Part shown: piece after piece, positions 33,708 to 41,260 of the stretch
How the letters are laid out: every line of letters begins with the position of its first letter
Position numbering within the stretch: position 1 is the stretch's first letter
From: Pseudescherichia sp032055545
GTDB lineage: Bacteria; Pseudomonadota; Gammaproteobacteria; Enterobacterales; Enterobacteriaceae
Reading direction: 5' to 3'
NCBI GenBank assembly: GCA_032055545.1
Contig: DAMBQR010000040.1
Span: forward strand, 1 to 42,369
Length of the DNA: 42,369 nucleotides
Notes under the pieces: model-generated
What the model was told of the DNA's origin: nothing
The model's database searches: none
The model's input: only the letters and a program-made list of their open reading frames with translations
Made by a program: the position numbers and the translations under genes

Positions 33708-34160
33708 TTATGCGGGAAATGCAGGCGAACCGGACGATTCCGTATGGTTGTCCTGCTCCTCCTGAAGCGCGACGCTATTGACGCTGCCGGTGCGGTACTC
33801 GCCGTCGGCAAGCTTGCGGGTGAGCCGCAGCGTAGCGATTTCACGTTCCAGAGTATGCTGGTAATGGCTTTCCAGCTTTGCCATGATCTTTTCCCGTAAG
33901 TCGGGATGCAGAGCGATGATTTCATTGATCGCTGCCCCGTAGATCTCCTCTTTAACCTGCAGGGCATAGATCTCACGGCGGTTTTGCCACTTCAGCTTGA
34001 TCAATGCCGCTGGGATAGAGATCGACTCCCTGGCGATACGCTGAATTGCCTCACTCTTATTCTGAATTAACGCATCCAGATTTTGCTTTAAGATAAATTC
34101 ATCGCTCTTTGTCTCATCCAAAGTCAAATAGACATTGTTATTTTCAATATCTTTATTCAC
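33708..34160 (-). CDS. Hypothetical protein, helical and charged; second gene of an unrecognised pair
   Basis: About 150 residues from a GTG at 34160, which has AGGA eight bases upstream; an ATG at 34169 directly abuts that site and is less likely. No family is recognised. The sequence is hydrophilic and mostly helical (EFILKQNLDALIQNKSEAIQRIARESI; HPDLREKIMAKLESHYQHTLEREIATLRLTRKLA), without signal peptide or membrane segment, ending in an acidic Ser/Gly tail. Its start overlaps the end of the upstream gene by eight bases, so the two are translationally coupled and their products may interact. The DNA is AT-richer than the neighbouring core genes, suggesting transfer. 43 bases separate it from yghA. 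Confidence 0.65.
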   Translation of the reverse strand: MNKDIENNNVYLTLDETKSDEFILKQNLDALIQNKSEAIQRIARESISIPAALIKLKWQNRREIYALQVKEEIYGAAINEIIALHPDLREKIMAKLESHYQHTLEREIATLRLTRKLADGEYRTGSVNSVALQEEQDNHTESSGSPAFPA

Positions 34161-34566
34161 GTGAATCATCCTGTAGCGTATAAAATATCGGCGTATCTTT
34201 TTCGAGAGTGATGAGATTAAGCCAAATTTCATGCCCCGCGTCATTTATCTCAGAAGTTTTTTTTGCGATTATTTGACTTAAAAGCTGGGGATCAATTTCA
34301 CCTGCGGCCTGAAGATCGTTCAGCAATCGGCTAAAGGATTCAATTTTTACCACCCGGTATAATCTGTCTTTAATATGACGGTCGCGCTCTTCCAGCAGCA
34401 TATTACGTGATTGCCGGGTACGGCTAACGTTAGTTAATATATCGCTTTCATAATCTGCGAGGGTTCTTTTTCCCTGGGCCAAATTGACATCTTTTTCTGC
34501 TTCTCCCGGATCCGTTTTCACCGTGGAAACGTGAAAACGTGCCGGGACAAGATTCTCGGGCAGCAT
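34153..34566 (-). CDS. Hypothetical protein; first gene of an unrecognised pair
   Basis: 137 residues, ATG at 34566 with AGGA eight bases upstream. No family recognised. After an N-terminal, Pro/Val-rich 20 residues the protein is highly charged and helical (EKDVNLAQGKRTLADYESDILTNVSRTRQSRNMLLEERDRHIKDRLYRVVKIESFSRLL), with heptad-like spacing suggesting a coiled coil, then a C-terminal EIWLNLITLEKDTPIFYTLQ. No export signal. It overlaps the downstream gene by eight bases and is divergent, over 103 bases, from a membrane-anchored unknown protein. The three genes may form one accessory unit; function cannot be given. Confidence 0.65.
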   Translation of the reverse strand: MLPENLVPARFHVSTVKTDPGEAEKDVNLAQGKRTLADYESDILTNVSRTRQSRNMLLEERDRHIKDRLYRVVKIESFSRLLNDLQAAGEIDPQLLSQIIAKKTSEINDAGHEIWLNLITLEKDTPIFYTLQDDSRE

Positions 34567-34619
34567 CGCTAATATCCTGTGATTTCAACGGGGTGGAGGC
34601 GGAACAGGCGTGAGTTGCG

Positions 34620-34648
34620 TTGACAATATCATGGCGGAATTTTAAAAT
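34620..34648 (+). promoter_or_regulatory. Strong sigma-70 promoter for the membrane-anchored unknown gene
   Basis: TTGACA at 34620-34625, exactly 17 bases of spacer, then TAAAAT at 34643-34648. The predicted start near 34655 leaves an untranslated leader of about 15 bases, containing GGAG seven bases before the ATG at 34670. Confidence 0.75.
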
Positions 34649-34669
34649 CAAAAAAAATGGAGTCCGCAG

Positions 34670-35191
34670 ATGAACACTGTTTTCTATGCTGTTATCGCCC
34701 TGCTGCTGCTCACCGGCGGCGTACTTTTAATGATACGTGGATTTAATAACAGCTCGCCAGAGGGAGAGATAAGCCCCTCATCCGGCCCGATCTCCCTATC
34801 GAAAGAGGAGGGCGAAGATCATTTTTCCATACTGATGAATGCCATTACGCCTGTATGGTACTGGCGGGTAAATCATGAATATATTGATTTCCTGCATGCC
34901 ACCATTAAGCGAATGAACATAGCGGAACTAAATCGGACGCCGGGATTATTTGAGGCGCAGCGCCGCTGTAGCGATCTCAATTCAGCAGTGTACCGCTATT
35001 ACGACAATATTAAAAAGCGCTGCCTTAACGGGGAGAAGGTTTCCCATGCCGATCTGGAGGTGCTCAATTTACGCCAGTGTTTTCGTGAGTTTAGCCTTGA
35101 GGCTTATCCGACGCTGGTGGTACTGGTATGGCCCGAGTATCAACGCCCGGAGATTGATCCCAGCGAGGTGAAGACGTTCTCCGCAGAGTAA
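34670..35191 (+). CDS. Hypothetical membrane-anchored protein
   Basis: 173 residues. One N-terminal hydrophobic helix (FYAVIALLLLTGGVLLMI, residues about 4-21) is followed by a low-complexity Ser/Pro/Glu linker (to about 50) and a soluble domain rich in aromatic residues (AITPVWYWRVNHEYIDFLHATIKRM; SAVYRYYDNIKKRC; FSLEAYPTLVVLVWPEYQRPEI). No known family is recognised. GGAG precedes the ATG by seven bases and a near-consensus promoter drives it. Divergent from the two-gene hypothetical operon; the shared AT-rich composition suggests a single acquired cassette. Confidence 0.7.
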   Translation: MNTVFYAVIALLLLTGGVLLMIRGFNNSSPEGEISPSSGPISLSKEEGEDHFSILMNAITPVWYWRVNHEYIDFLHATIKRMNIAELNRTPGLFEAQRRCSDLNSAVYRYYDNIKKRCLNGEKVSHADLEVLNLRQCFREFSLEAYPTLVVLVWPEYQRPEIDPSEVKTFSAE

Positions 35192-35262
35192 CCGTTCTGG
35201 TGACTGACAAACGTGTTGCGTTATGCTTTGCTTAAAAAGCATTCACTTTCCGGAGAGTAACG

Positions 35263-36159
35263 ATGACGCGTATGACCGCCAGGGACTTCCCGCAAGAACT
35301 GCTTGATTACTACGACTACTACGCCCACGGCAAGATTTCCAAACGCGAGTTTTTACAGCTGGCGACCCGTTACGCGGTGGGCGGCATGACCGCACTGGCG
35401 CTATTCAATCTCCTCAAGCCGAACTATGCCCTGGCCACCCAGGTCGAGTTTACCGATCCGGATATTCTCCCGGAGTATATTCACTACCCTTCACCGAACG
35501 GTCATGGTGAGGTGCGTGGGTATCTGGTCAAACCGACCAAAGTAGAGGGTAAAGTACCTGCTGTGGTGGTAGTGCATGAGAACCGGGGCCTGAATCCCTA
35601 TATTGAGGACGTAGCGCGTCGCGTTGCCAAGGCAGGGTATATTGCCCTGGCTCCGGATGGCCTCAGTTCCGTGGGCGGCTATCCGGGTAATGATGATGAA
35701 GGCCGGGAGCTTCAGCAGAAGGTCGATCCCACGAAGCTAATGAACGACTTCTTCGCGGCCGTGGAGTTTATGCAGCGGCACCCTGAGGCTACCGGTAAGG
35801 TCGGCATGACCGGTTTCTGCTATGGGGGTGGCGTGGCAAACGCGGCGGCGGTGGCCTATCCGGAGTTGGCCTGCGCCGTACCTTTCTATGGACGCCAGGC
35901 CCCCATCGACGATGTGCCAAAAATCAATGCCCCTATTTTACTGCACTACGCCCAGCTGGATACACGTATCAATGAGGGCTGGCCGGCCTACGAACAGGCG
36001 CTAAAGGCGAACAGTAAGGTCTATAAGGCCTATATCTACCCTGGCGTTAATCATGGGTTTCATAACGATTCGACGCCGCGCTATGACCAGGCCGCGGCAG
36101 AGCTGGCGTGGCAGCGTACCCTCGACTGGTTTAAATTATATCTTTCAGAGAGTAGTTAA
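35263..36159 (+). CDS. yghX: YghX-type dienelactone hydrolase family protein
   Basis: 298 residues, intact; in E. coli K-12 yghX is reported as disrupted. Alpha/beta-hydrolase of the DLH family: VVVHENRGL contains the Glu that holds the nucleophile, C186 is the nucleophile (GFCYGGG), an Asp in YAQLDTRIN and H264 (GVNHGF) complete the triad. The N-terminus carries KISKREFLQLATRYAVGG followed by a hydrophobic stretch and ALA, a Tat-like signal with KR in place of RR, so export is possible but unproven. GGAGAG precedes the ATG. Natural substrate unknown. Confidence 0.88.
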   Translation: MTRMTARDFPQELLDYYDYYAHGKISKREFLQLATRYAVGGMTALALFNLLKPNYALATQVEFTDPDILPEYIHYPSPNGHGEVRGYLVKPTKVEGKVPAVVVVHENRGLNPYIEDVARRVAKAGYIALAPDGLSSVGGYPGNDDEGRELQQKVDPTKLMNDFFAAVEFMQRHPEATGKVGMTGFCYGGGVANAAAVAYPELACAVPFYGRQAPIDDVPKINAPILLHYAQLDTRINEGWPAYEQALKANSKVYKAYIYPGVNHGFHNDSTPRYDQAAAELAWQRTLDWFKLYLSESS

Positions 36160-36214
36160 CTTAAGTAATAGTTTAGCAGTGCTAAAATAGTATAGTTAGC
36201 GATCGTTTCCGGCT

Positions 36215-36240
36215 ACGCCAGCAAAACCTTTTGCTGGCGT
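36215..36240. repeat. Perfect 12-bp palindrome downstream of yghX
   Basis: ACGCCAGCAAAA and TTTTGCTGGCGT are exact complements separated by two C residues. Neither strand has a T-run after it, so it is not a typical intrinsic terminator. It begins 56 bases after the yghX stop. Confidence 0.75.
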
Positions 36241-36764
36241 AAATAGTGATTTCTGGTATGGCTCATTAGTGCGGGTAGATTCCAGTTGGTTACGAGAACT
36301 TTTTCCAGCAGGTGCAAAGCCAGCAGCGGCGCGGCCTCATGGTGAGCGCTCTGTTTTTTGACGCAGTAGCTAACAGCAAAAAATTGAGCTGACATTTCCT
36401 GTAAAAAATATAAACAGGCAGTCAATATTCTATTCTGCTAAATATGATTGCGAAATTTGGAAACGCCGAGAATGCTATTCAGAGGCATGAATTAGATTTC
36501 TATCATAATGGCTTCTATTATGTCTTTATTAATATAAAGGCGGCCTCCTGAAATAATCCTCTTATAAAAATCGCTATCAAAGCCACCTTTTTTTTGTGCT
36601 TATTTTTCAGGGTGTTGCATTTAAGATTAATCTTAATGATGCGTTTTTTTCATTTGAAATTGTATGCAGAAACACAGCCTCCGCACTATTATGGTCGATT
36701 AAACCTTGTTTTATGCAAGGCAACCCATAGCGCGTTTTTTGATCAAAAAAATTACGCGTCACCA

Positions 36765-36791
36765 TACATATTGTCATTAACATGCCGATAA
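36765..36791 (+). promoter_or_regulatory. Sigma-28 (FliA) promoter of the chemoreceptor gene
   Basis: A perfect -10 element GCCGATAA at 36784-36791 lies 11 bases after TACATATT at 36765-36772, which matches the -35 consensus TAAAGTTT at five of eight positions. Expected for class 3 flagellar genes. The start would be near 36798. Confidence 0.8.
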
Positions 36792-36846
36792 CTCTGCTAG
36801 GTCGCTTGCGACAATAAGTACCCCCCTTATCGGCAAGGAATAAATT

Positions 36847-38487
36847 ATGCGCGTGCTGCAAAACTTCACCATTCGTTTGGTGTTGCTAGTTATCTTCGGC
36901 GTCTTTTGCCTGATGTGGTCCGGCGTTGGGCTGTATAGCGTCTTCTCGCTCTCAAAAGTGGCAGAAGGAAATGAGATCGATCGTCAGCTGGTTAACCAGA
37001 TGACGCTGTTAAGCCAGGGCAACGATCAATACTTTCGTGTGGTTACGCGGCTGTCACGCGTGCTGGAGACCAAAGCCGCCGGTGGCAGCGCGGATTTCTC
37101 ACAGGTTCAGCTGGCGCTGGATAACATGAAAACGAAGCTGGAGGCGCTGAAAGCCATCTCGCCAGGGCCAATGGATCCGAAGGCTTCTGCCCAGGCGATT
37201 GCCAGCTGGCAGGCGCTGCTGGATCAGGGCGTGACGCCGCAGGTTCAGCTAGCACAGCAGGGATCGCTGGATGCTTATCGTCAACAGGCCACTGACGTGA
37301 CGCCTGCGTTGAGCCGTGCCTTTGGCGCCGCAGCTGAAACCTTTAACGCTGCCGCCAGTACAAGACTGGATGATACCCGCGTCATGGTGGATGGGCAGAC
37401 CAGCGTAACCCGCACCCTGATTCTGGCAGCGGTGATCCTCGGCCTGATGATCCTGCTCTTTACCGATCGCTATCTGGTCGCCATGCTGGTGAAACCGCTG
37501 GCAACCATCCGCGAGCACTTCCGCATTATTGCCCAGGGCGATCTCAGCCAGCCGGTGCAGGATCTGGGCCGCAACTGTGTGGGCCAGCTGGTGCCACTGT
37601 TGCGTGCGATGCAGGATAGCCTGCGTGAGGCGGTCAGCTCTATTCGCCAGGGCAGCGACAACATCTGGCGCGGGGCGACTGAAATCTCCAGCGGCAATAA
37701 CGATCTCTCTTCCCGGACGGAAGAGCAGGCGGCGGCCCTGGAGGAGACGGCAGCCAGCATGGAGCAGCTTACCGCGACGGTTAAGCTGAATGCGGACCAC
37801 GCGCATCAGGCCAGCGAGCTTGCGGACGTAGCCTCGACGCGAGCAAGCAAAGGCGGCGAGCTGGTCGAGGCGGTGATCGGCACCATGAACGGTATCTCTG
37901 ACAGCTCGAAAAAGATCGCTGAGATCACTACGGTTATTAACAGTATCGCTTTCCAGACCAATATTCTGGCGCTCAACGCAGCGGTAGAGGCGGCACGGGC
38001 AGGCGAGCAGGGGCGTGGTTTCGCAGTAGTCGCCGGAGAAGTGCGTAATCTTGCCAGCCGCAGCGCCGATGCCGCGAAGCAGATTGAGTCGCTGATCGCC
38101 GACTCCGTTAGCCGGGTCGATAAAGGAGCGCAGCTGGTGAACGACGCTGGCACCACCATGGAGGGCATTCTGCAGGCGGTAACGGAAGTGACCACCATTA
38201 TGAAGCAGATCGCCAGCGCCTCTGCCGAGCAGAGCAAAGGCATCTCCCAGGTCGGCGTTGCCATTACCCAGATGGATAGCGTCACGCAGCAAAACGCCTC
38301 GCTGGTTGAGGAAGTTTCCGCAGCGGCGACGGCCCTTGAGCGCCAGACCGAGGAGCTACAGCGTTCAGTGCAGCGGTTCCGTCTCTCTGCTAACGATCGA
38401 AAAATGGAGACAGCCCCGGTTAACGCGCCTGTAGCACGCCGTGCAGCGGTGGCGTCCCCGGCAGATGATGAGTGGGTCGCGTTCTAA
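36847..38487 (+). CDS. Methyl-accepting chemotaxis protein
   Basis: 546 residues, Tar/Tsr type. First membrane helix about 9-31, periplasmic four-helix-bundle sensor about 32-185, second helix about 187-207, HAMP about 208-265, then methylation and signalling helices with the conserved tip (INSIAFQTNILALNAAVEAARAGEQGRGFAVVA...RNLASRSA). The last residues DEWVAF end in W-x-x-F spacing like the NWETF tether for CheR and CheB. Only one of the three ligand-binding arginines of Tsr/Tar seems kept, so the ligand is probably not serine or aspartate; what it senses is unknown. Driven by a FliA promoter and ended by a terminator lying inside the convergent cyclase gene. Confidence 0.95.
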   Translation: MRVLQNFTIRLVLLVIFGVFCLMWSGVGLYSVFSLSKVAEGNEIDRQLVNQMTLLSQGNDQYFRVVTRLSRVLETKAAGGSADFSQVQLALDNMKTKLEALKAISPGPMDPKASAQAIASWQALLDQGVTPQVQLAQQGSLDAYRQQATDVTPALSRAFGAAAETFNAAASTRLDDTRVMVDGQTSVTRTLILAAVILGLMILLFTDRYLVAMLVKPLATIREHFRIIAQGDLSQPVQDLGRNCVGQLVPLLRAMQDSLREAVSSIRQGSDNIWRGATEISSGNNDLSSRTEEQAAALEETAASMEQLTATVKLNADHAHQASELADVASTRASKGGELVEAVIGTMNGISDSSKKIAEITTVINSIAFQTNILALNAAVEAARAGEQGRGFAVVAGEVRNLASRSADAAKQIESLIADSVSRVDKGAQLVNDAGTTMEGILQAVTEVTTIMKQIASASAEQSKGISQVGVAITQMDSVTQQNASLVEEVSAAATALERQTEELQRSVQRFRLSANDRKMETAPVNAPVARRAAVASPADDEWVAF

Positions 38488-39461
38488 ACGCTATTGATAG
38501 ATCCGGCTAACGGTGTGGCACCCAGTGCCGCACCGTTTTTACCGGCATGCTTAATTTGATACATCGCCTGGTCAGCGCGAACCAACGCGCTAACAAAATC
38601 ATCCTGCGCCAACGCCTGCTCAATGCCGATGGAGGCACCGACGTTTGCCGTGCCGTTATCCAGCTCAAACGGCGTCAGCGCCGCCTGTAAACAGTCGCGC
38701 GCGGCATTGCTCACCTGGATGTCACTCAGCGTAAAGGGCAGCAGCAGCACAAACTCATCTCCGCCAAGCCGCCCGACAATCGTTCCCGGTGGACAGGTCT
38801 CACGCAGACGCTGGCTAAGCTGCATCAGCAGCTCATCTCCGCTACGGTGGCCGAAGGTATCATTCACGTTTTTAAAATCATCAAGATCGATAAACGCCAC
38901 GCAGAGCGCGCCCGCCATTTTTAACGCCTCGAAATGGTGGATCAGCGCATGACGGTTGGCAAGGCCGGTAAGAGGATCGTGGTTCGCCAGCAGGGCGAGC
39001 TGCTCCTCGTACTGCTTCTCCTTGGTCATGTCGATATGCGTGCCGGTAACCTTCAGCGGCTGGCCGCTGTCGTCCCACTCGCTGACGCGTCCCCGATCCA
39101 GTACCCAGGTCACGGTGCCATTTTTATGCTGCATCCGGTGTAGCGCTTCATAGAAGGGCGTTTTGCCGTGCAGATGGCCGTAAAAGGCGTCCAGCACCCG
39201 CTCTCTATCGTCGGGGTGAAGATGCTCTTTCCACACCTCAAAATGCGCGCTGAGCTCTTTCGGCTGGTAGCCCAGCATCGATCCCCAGCGGCGGTTGTAG
39301 ATGATGAGCTTGCCGCTGGGCACGTCCAGCTGCCACAGACAGAGGCCGGTACCGTCCAGCGCCGCGCTGAGTTTGCTGCGGGCGTCACGGGCCAGCCGCA
39401 CCAGACGGGCATTGTGCTTCTTCAGATTCTGGATCTGCTGCTTAAGCGCGAGTTCAGACAT
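38484..39461 (-). CDS. PAS-GGDEF diguanylate cyclase
   Basis: 325 residues. N-terminal short coiled coil (LALKQQIQNLKKHNARLVRLARDARSKL), a PAS domain with PAC segment (ALDGTGLCLWQLDVPSG...VTGTHIDMTKEK) and a C-terminal GGDEF domain with an intact active site (RLGGDEFVLLLP) and D-L-D-D-F-K-N-V-N-D upstream. It should make cyclic di-GMP in the cytoplasm. The inhibitory RxxD motif expected five residues before GGDEF is not present, so product inhibition at that site is unlikely. No heme or flavin ligand is obvious in the PAS domain. Stop codons of this gene and the convergent chemoreceptor overlap. Confidence 0.95.
   Translation of the reverse strand: MSELALKQQIQNLKKHNARLVRLARDARSKLSAALDGTGLCLWQLDVPSGKLIIYNRRWGSMLGYQPKELSAHFEVWKEHLHPDDRERVLDAFYGHLHGKTPFYEALHRMQHKNGTVTWVLDRGRVSEWDDSGQPLKVTGTHIDMTKEKQYEEQLALLANHDPLTGLANRHALIHHFEALKMAGALCVAFIDLDDFKNVNDTFGHRSGDELLMQLSQRLRETCPPGTIVGRLGGDEFVLLLPFTLSDIQVSNAARDCLQAALTPFELDNGTANVGASIGIEQALAQDDFVSALVRADQAMYQIKHAGKNGAALGATPLAGSINSV
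38509..38540 (+). terminator. Terminator of the chemoreceptor gene, inside the cyclase coding sequence
   Basis: A 12-bp stem with one wobble (AACGGTGTGGCA / TGCCGCACCGTT), 5-base loop, then five T on the plus strand. It begins 22 bases after the chemoreceptor stop and overlaps the last codons of the minus-strand cyclase gene. Confidence 0.85.
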
Positions 39462-39562
39462 ACCGACCGATTAGGTATAAATAAAAAGCATTCTTACTAC
39501 TTATTTTTTTGTTGTAAATACAACAGGAGAAAAAGTGGAGGGGGTAATCGATTTCAAAAGGT

Positions 39563-39585
39563 GACCGGGCGAGAGAGGCCCGGTC
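39563..39585 (-). terminator. Probable terminator of yghU (minus strand)
   Basis: GACCGGGC / GCCCGGTC forms an 8-bp perfect stem around a 7-base loop; on the minus strand it is followed after two bases by TTTT. It lies eight bases past the yghU stop. Confidence 0.7.
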
Positions 39586-39593
39586 GGTGAGCA

Positions 39594-40460
39594 TTAACCC
39601 TGGCGTTTATCTTCCGTATTGTTGGCGAAGTCGCTGGCATCATGGCGCTCGTGCAGCTGCTCGTTAAGCGGCCCATTGGCGCGGTTAACGATGCGGCCGC
39701 GCTGCACGCCGGGACGTTCAGCAATCTCTTTCGCCCAGCGCAGCACGTTTTTATAGCTGCTGGCATCAAGAAACTCCGCCGCGTCGTAAACGTTGCCGAG
39801 CACGACGTTGCCGTACCACGGCCAGATAGCCATATCGGCGATGGTATACTCGTCGCCCGCGATAAACTTATGCTGGGCAAGCTGTTTATCGAGCACGTCG
39901 AGCTGGCGTTTGGCTTCCATGGTGAAGCGGTTGATGGCGTACTCGATTTTTACCGGCGCATAGCTATAGAAGTGACCGAAGCCGCCGCCGAGGAAGGGCG
40001 CAGAGCCTTGCAGCCAGAAGAGCCAGTTCAGGGTTTCGGTGCGGCCTGCCGGATCTTTTGGTAAGAAATGGCCGAACTTTTCCGCCAGGTAGAGCAGAAT
40101 GGAACCGGACTCAAAAACGCGGGTTGGTGGCGTAGTGCTATGGTCGCGCAGGGCCGGGATTTTCGAGTTGGGATTCACCTCAACGAAGCCGCTGGAGAAC
40201 TGATCCCCCTCGCCGATGCGAATGAGCCAGGCATCGTACTCCGCTTCGCTGACGCCCTGTTCCAGCAGCTCTTCCAGCAGAATGGTCACCTTCTGGCCGT
40301 TCGGCGTGCCGAGGGAGTAGAGCTGCAGAGGGTGTTTGCCCACCGGCAGCGTTTTTTCATGCGTAGAACCGGAAACTGGACGGTTGATATTGGCAAACGC
40401 GCCGCCGCCGGATTTATCCCACGTCCACACTTTAGGTGGCTGATAGTTATTCTCTGACAT
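39594..40460 (-). CDS. yghU: Glutathione-dependent disulfide-bond oxidoreductase YghU
   Basis: 288 residues, same as E. coli YghU, a nu-class GST with Ure2p-like fold that binds two glutathione molecules and reduces disulfides and organic hydroperoxides. Sequence runs from VWTWDKSGGGAFANINRPVSG through LYSLGTPNGQKVTILLEELLEQG and PALRDHSTTPPTRVFESGSILLYLAEKFG to NGPLNEQLHERHDASDF. The ATG at 40460 with GGGGAA upstream matches the family start; the longer frame to 40652 overlaps the neighbour and is rejected. Confidence 0.97.
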   Translation of the reverse strand: MSENNYQPPKVWTWDKSGGGAFANINRPVSGSTHEKTLPVGKHPLQLYSLGTPNGQKVTILLEELLEQGVSEAEYDAWLIRIGEGDQFSSGFVEVNPNSKIPALRDHSTTPPTRVFESGSILLYLAEKFGHFLPKDPAGRTETLNWLFWLQGSAPFLGGGFGHFYSYAPVKIEYAINRFTMEAKRQLDVLDKQLAQHKFIAGDEYTIADMAIWPWYGNVVLGNVYDAAEFLDASSYKNVLRWAKEIAERPGVQRGRIVNRANGPLNEQLHERHDASDFANNTEDKRQG

Positions 40461-40522
40461 AGCGATTCCCCTTTCATTGATGTGATAAGCAGTGTAGCAG
40501 GCGCCAGACGTACAACAGTGCG

Positions 40523-41083
40523 TCAGGCAAGGATGCGCTCGGCCCAGACGCTTACCTCGTCGCCGCTGCCCAGATCGGCCTGCACCAGCCCATTGACCAT
40601 AAAGGTCGGCGAGACATGGATACCATTCTGGCGGGCATATTTGCAGTGCCACTTAATCAGGTTTTGTAGATCGGCGCGGTCAAACGGTTCGTAGGCGTTG
40701 ACGCCGCTGTACTCCCTGAGACGCTCAATGATTTGTCGCGGCGTGGCGTCCAGATTGGGGCCGCGGCAGTGATCGGTAAACTCAAACTCTTCACGATGAT
40801 CGGCAACTGCCTGCATTACTTTATATGCAGCCTCTCTGCCATCCGGCAGCGTTGAAGCGGCCAGGATGTAGCGAACAATCAAACCCGAATAGATATGCCA
40901 GGGCTGCGACTGTAGGCGTATTTTGACCGTAACCTTATCTTCCCCGATATGCTTGAGCAGCGCATCGAGTTTATTAAAGGCTTTTACCGAGAAAGGGCAG
41001 GTAGGCTCCAGAAAAACCTCAAAGGTGCGCGGGCCGTATCCCCACTCCAGTGGCTGAGGTTGCAATGCTGTTTGCGGGTTCAT
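40523..41083 (-). CDS. DsbA-family thioredoxin-fold protein with monothiol CPFS site
   Basis: 186 residues without signal peptide. Thioredoxin fold with a helical insertion as in DsbA/FrnE-type proteins: FEVFLEPTCPFSVKAFNKL carries a C29-P-F-S32 active site rather than CxxC, and the cis-proline loop is VSPTFMVNG. With only one active-site cysteine it may work with glutathione (monothiol mechanism) or bind rather than oxidise thiols. It stands 62 bases upstream of yghU, a GSH-dependent reductase, on the same strand, so a joint redox role is plausible. GGAGACGAG precedes the ATG. Confidence 0.85.
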   Translation of the reverse strand: MNPQTALQPQPLEWGYGPRTFEVFLEPTCPFSVKAFNKLDALLKHIGEDKVTVKIRLQSQPWHIYSGLIVRYILAASTLPDGREAAYKVMQAVADHREEFEFTDHCRGPNLDATPRQIIERLREYSGVNAYEPFDRADLQNLIKWHCKYARQNGIHVSPTFMVNGLVQADLGSGDEVSVWAERILA

Positions 41084-41260
41084 CTCGTCTCCTTTTTTAT
41101 TGATGTAGATAGACAGTCTACTCTACTTTTTTTGGGTCAGGGTTTGCCAAAATGTGTCACGGAGATGATCGATACGATATTGTCCCTGCAACAAGAACAG
41201 ATGAGAGAATTAAGGGGATAAAAAACTATTGAACATAAAGATTACGCCTGGCAGCGAATG

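Larger units (their letters stand above)
36160..36846. other. AT-rich 687-base gap between yghX and the chemoreceptor gene
   Basis: No convincing gene is seen on either strand. A 70-codon frame on the minus strand (36213-36425) starts only with TTG and has no ribosome site. The stretch contains the palindrome at 36215-36240 and, at its right end, the sigma-28 promoter. The base composition is clearly AT-richer than the flanking genes, which suggests decayed or acquired DNA, or long regulatory leader sequence. Confidence 0.6.

Noticed and set aside
36213..36425. 70-codon minus-strand frame in the yghX-chemoreceptor gap
   Set aside because: Starts only with TTG, has no Shine-Dalgarno and ends inside the palindrome; at most a decayed gene.
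41165..41221. 18-codon frame upstream of the DsbA-like gene on the plus strand
   Set aside because: GGAG directly abuts the ATG, the frame is very short and nothing supports translation.
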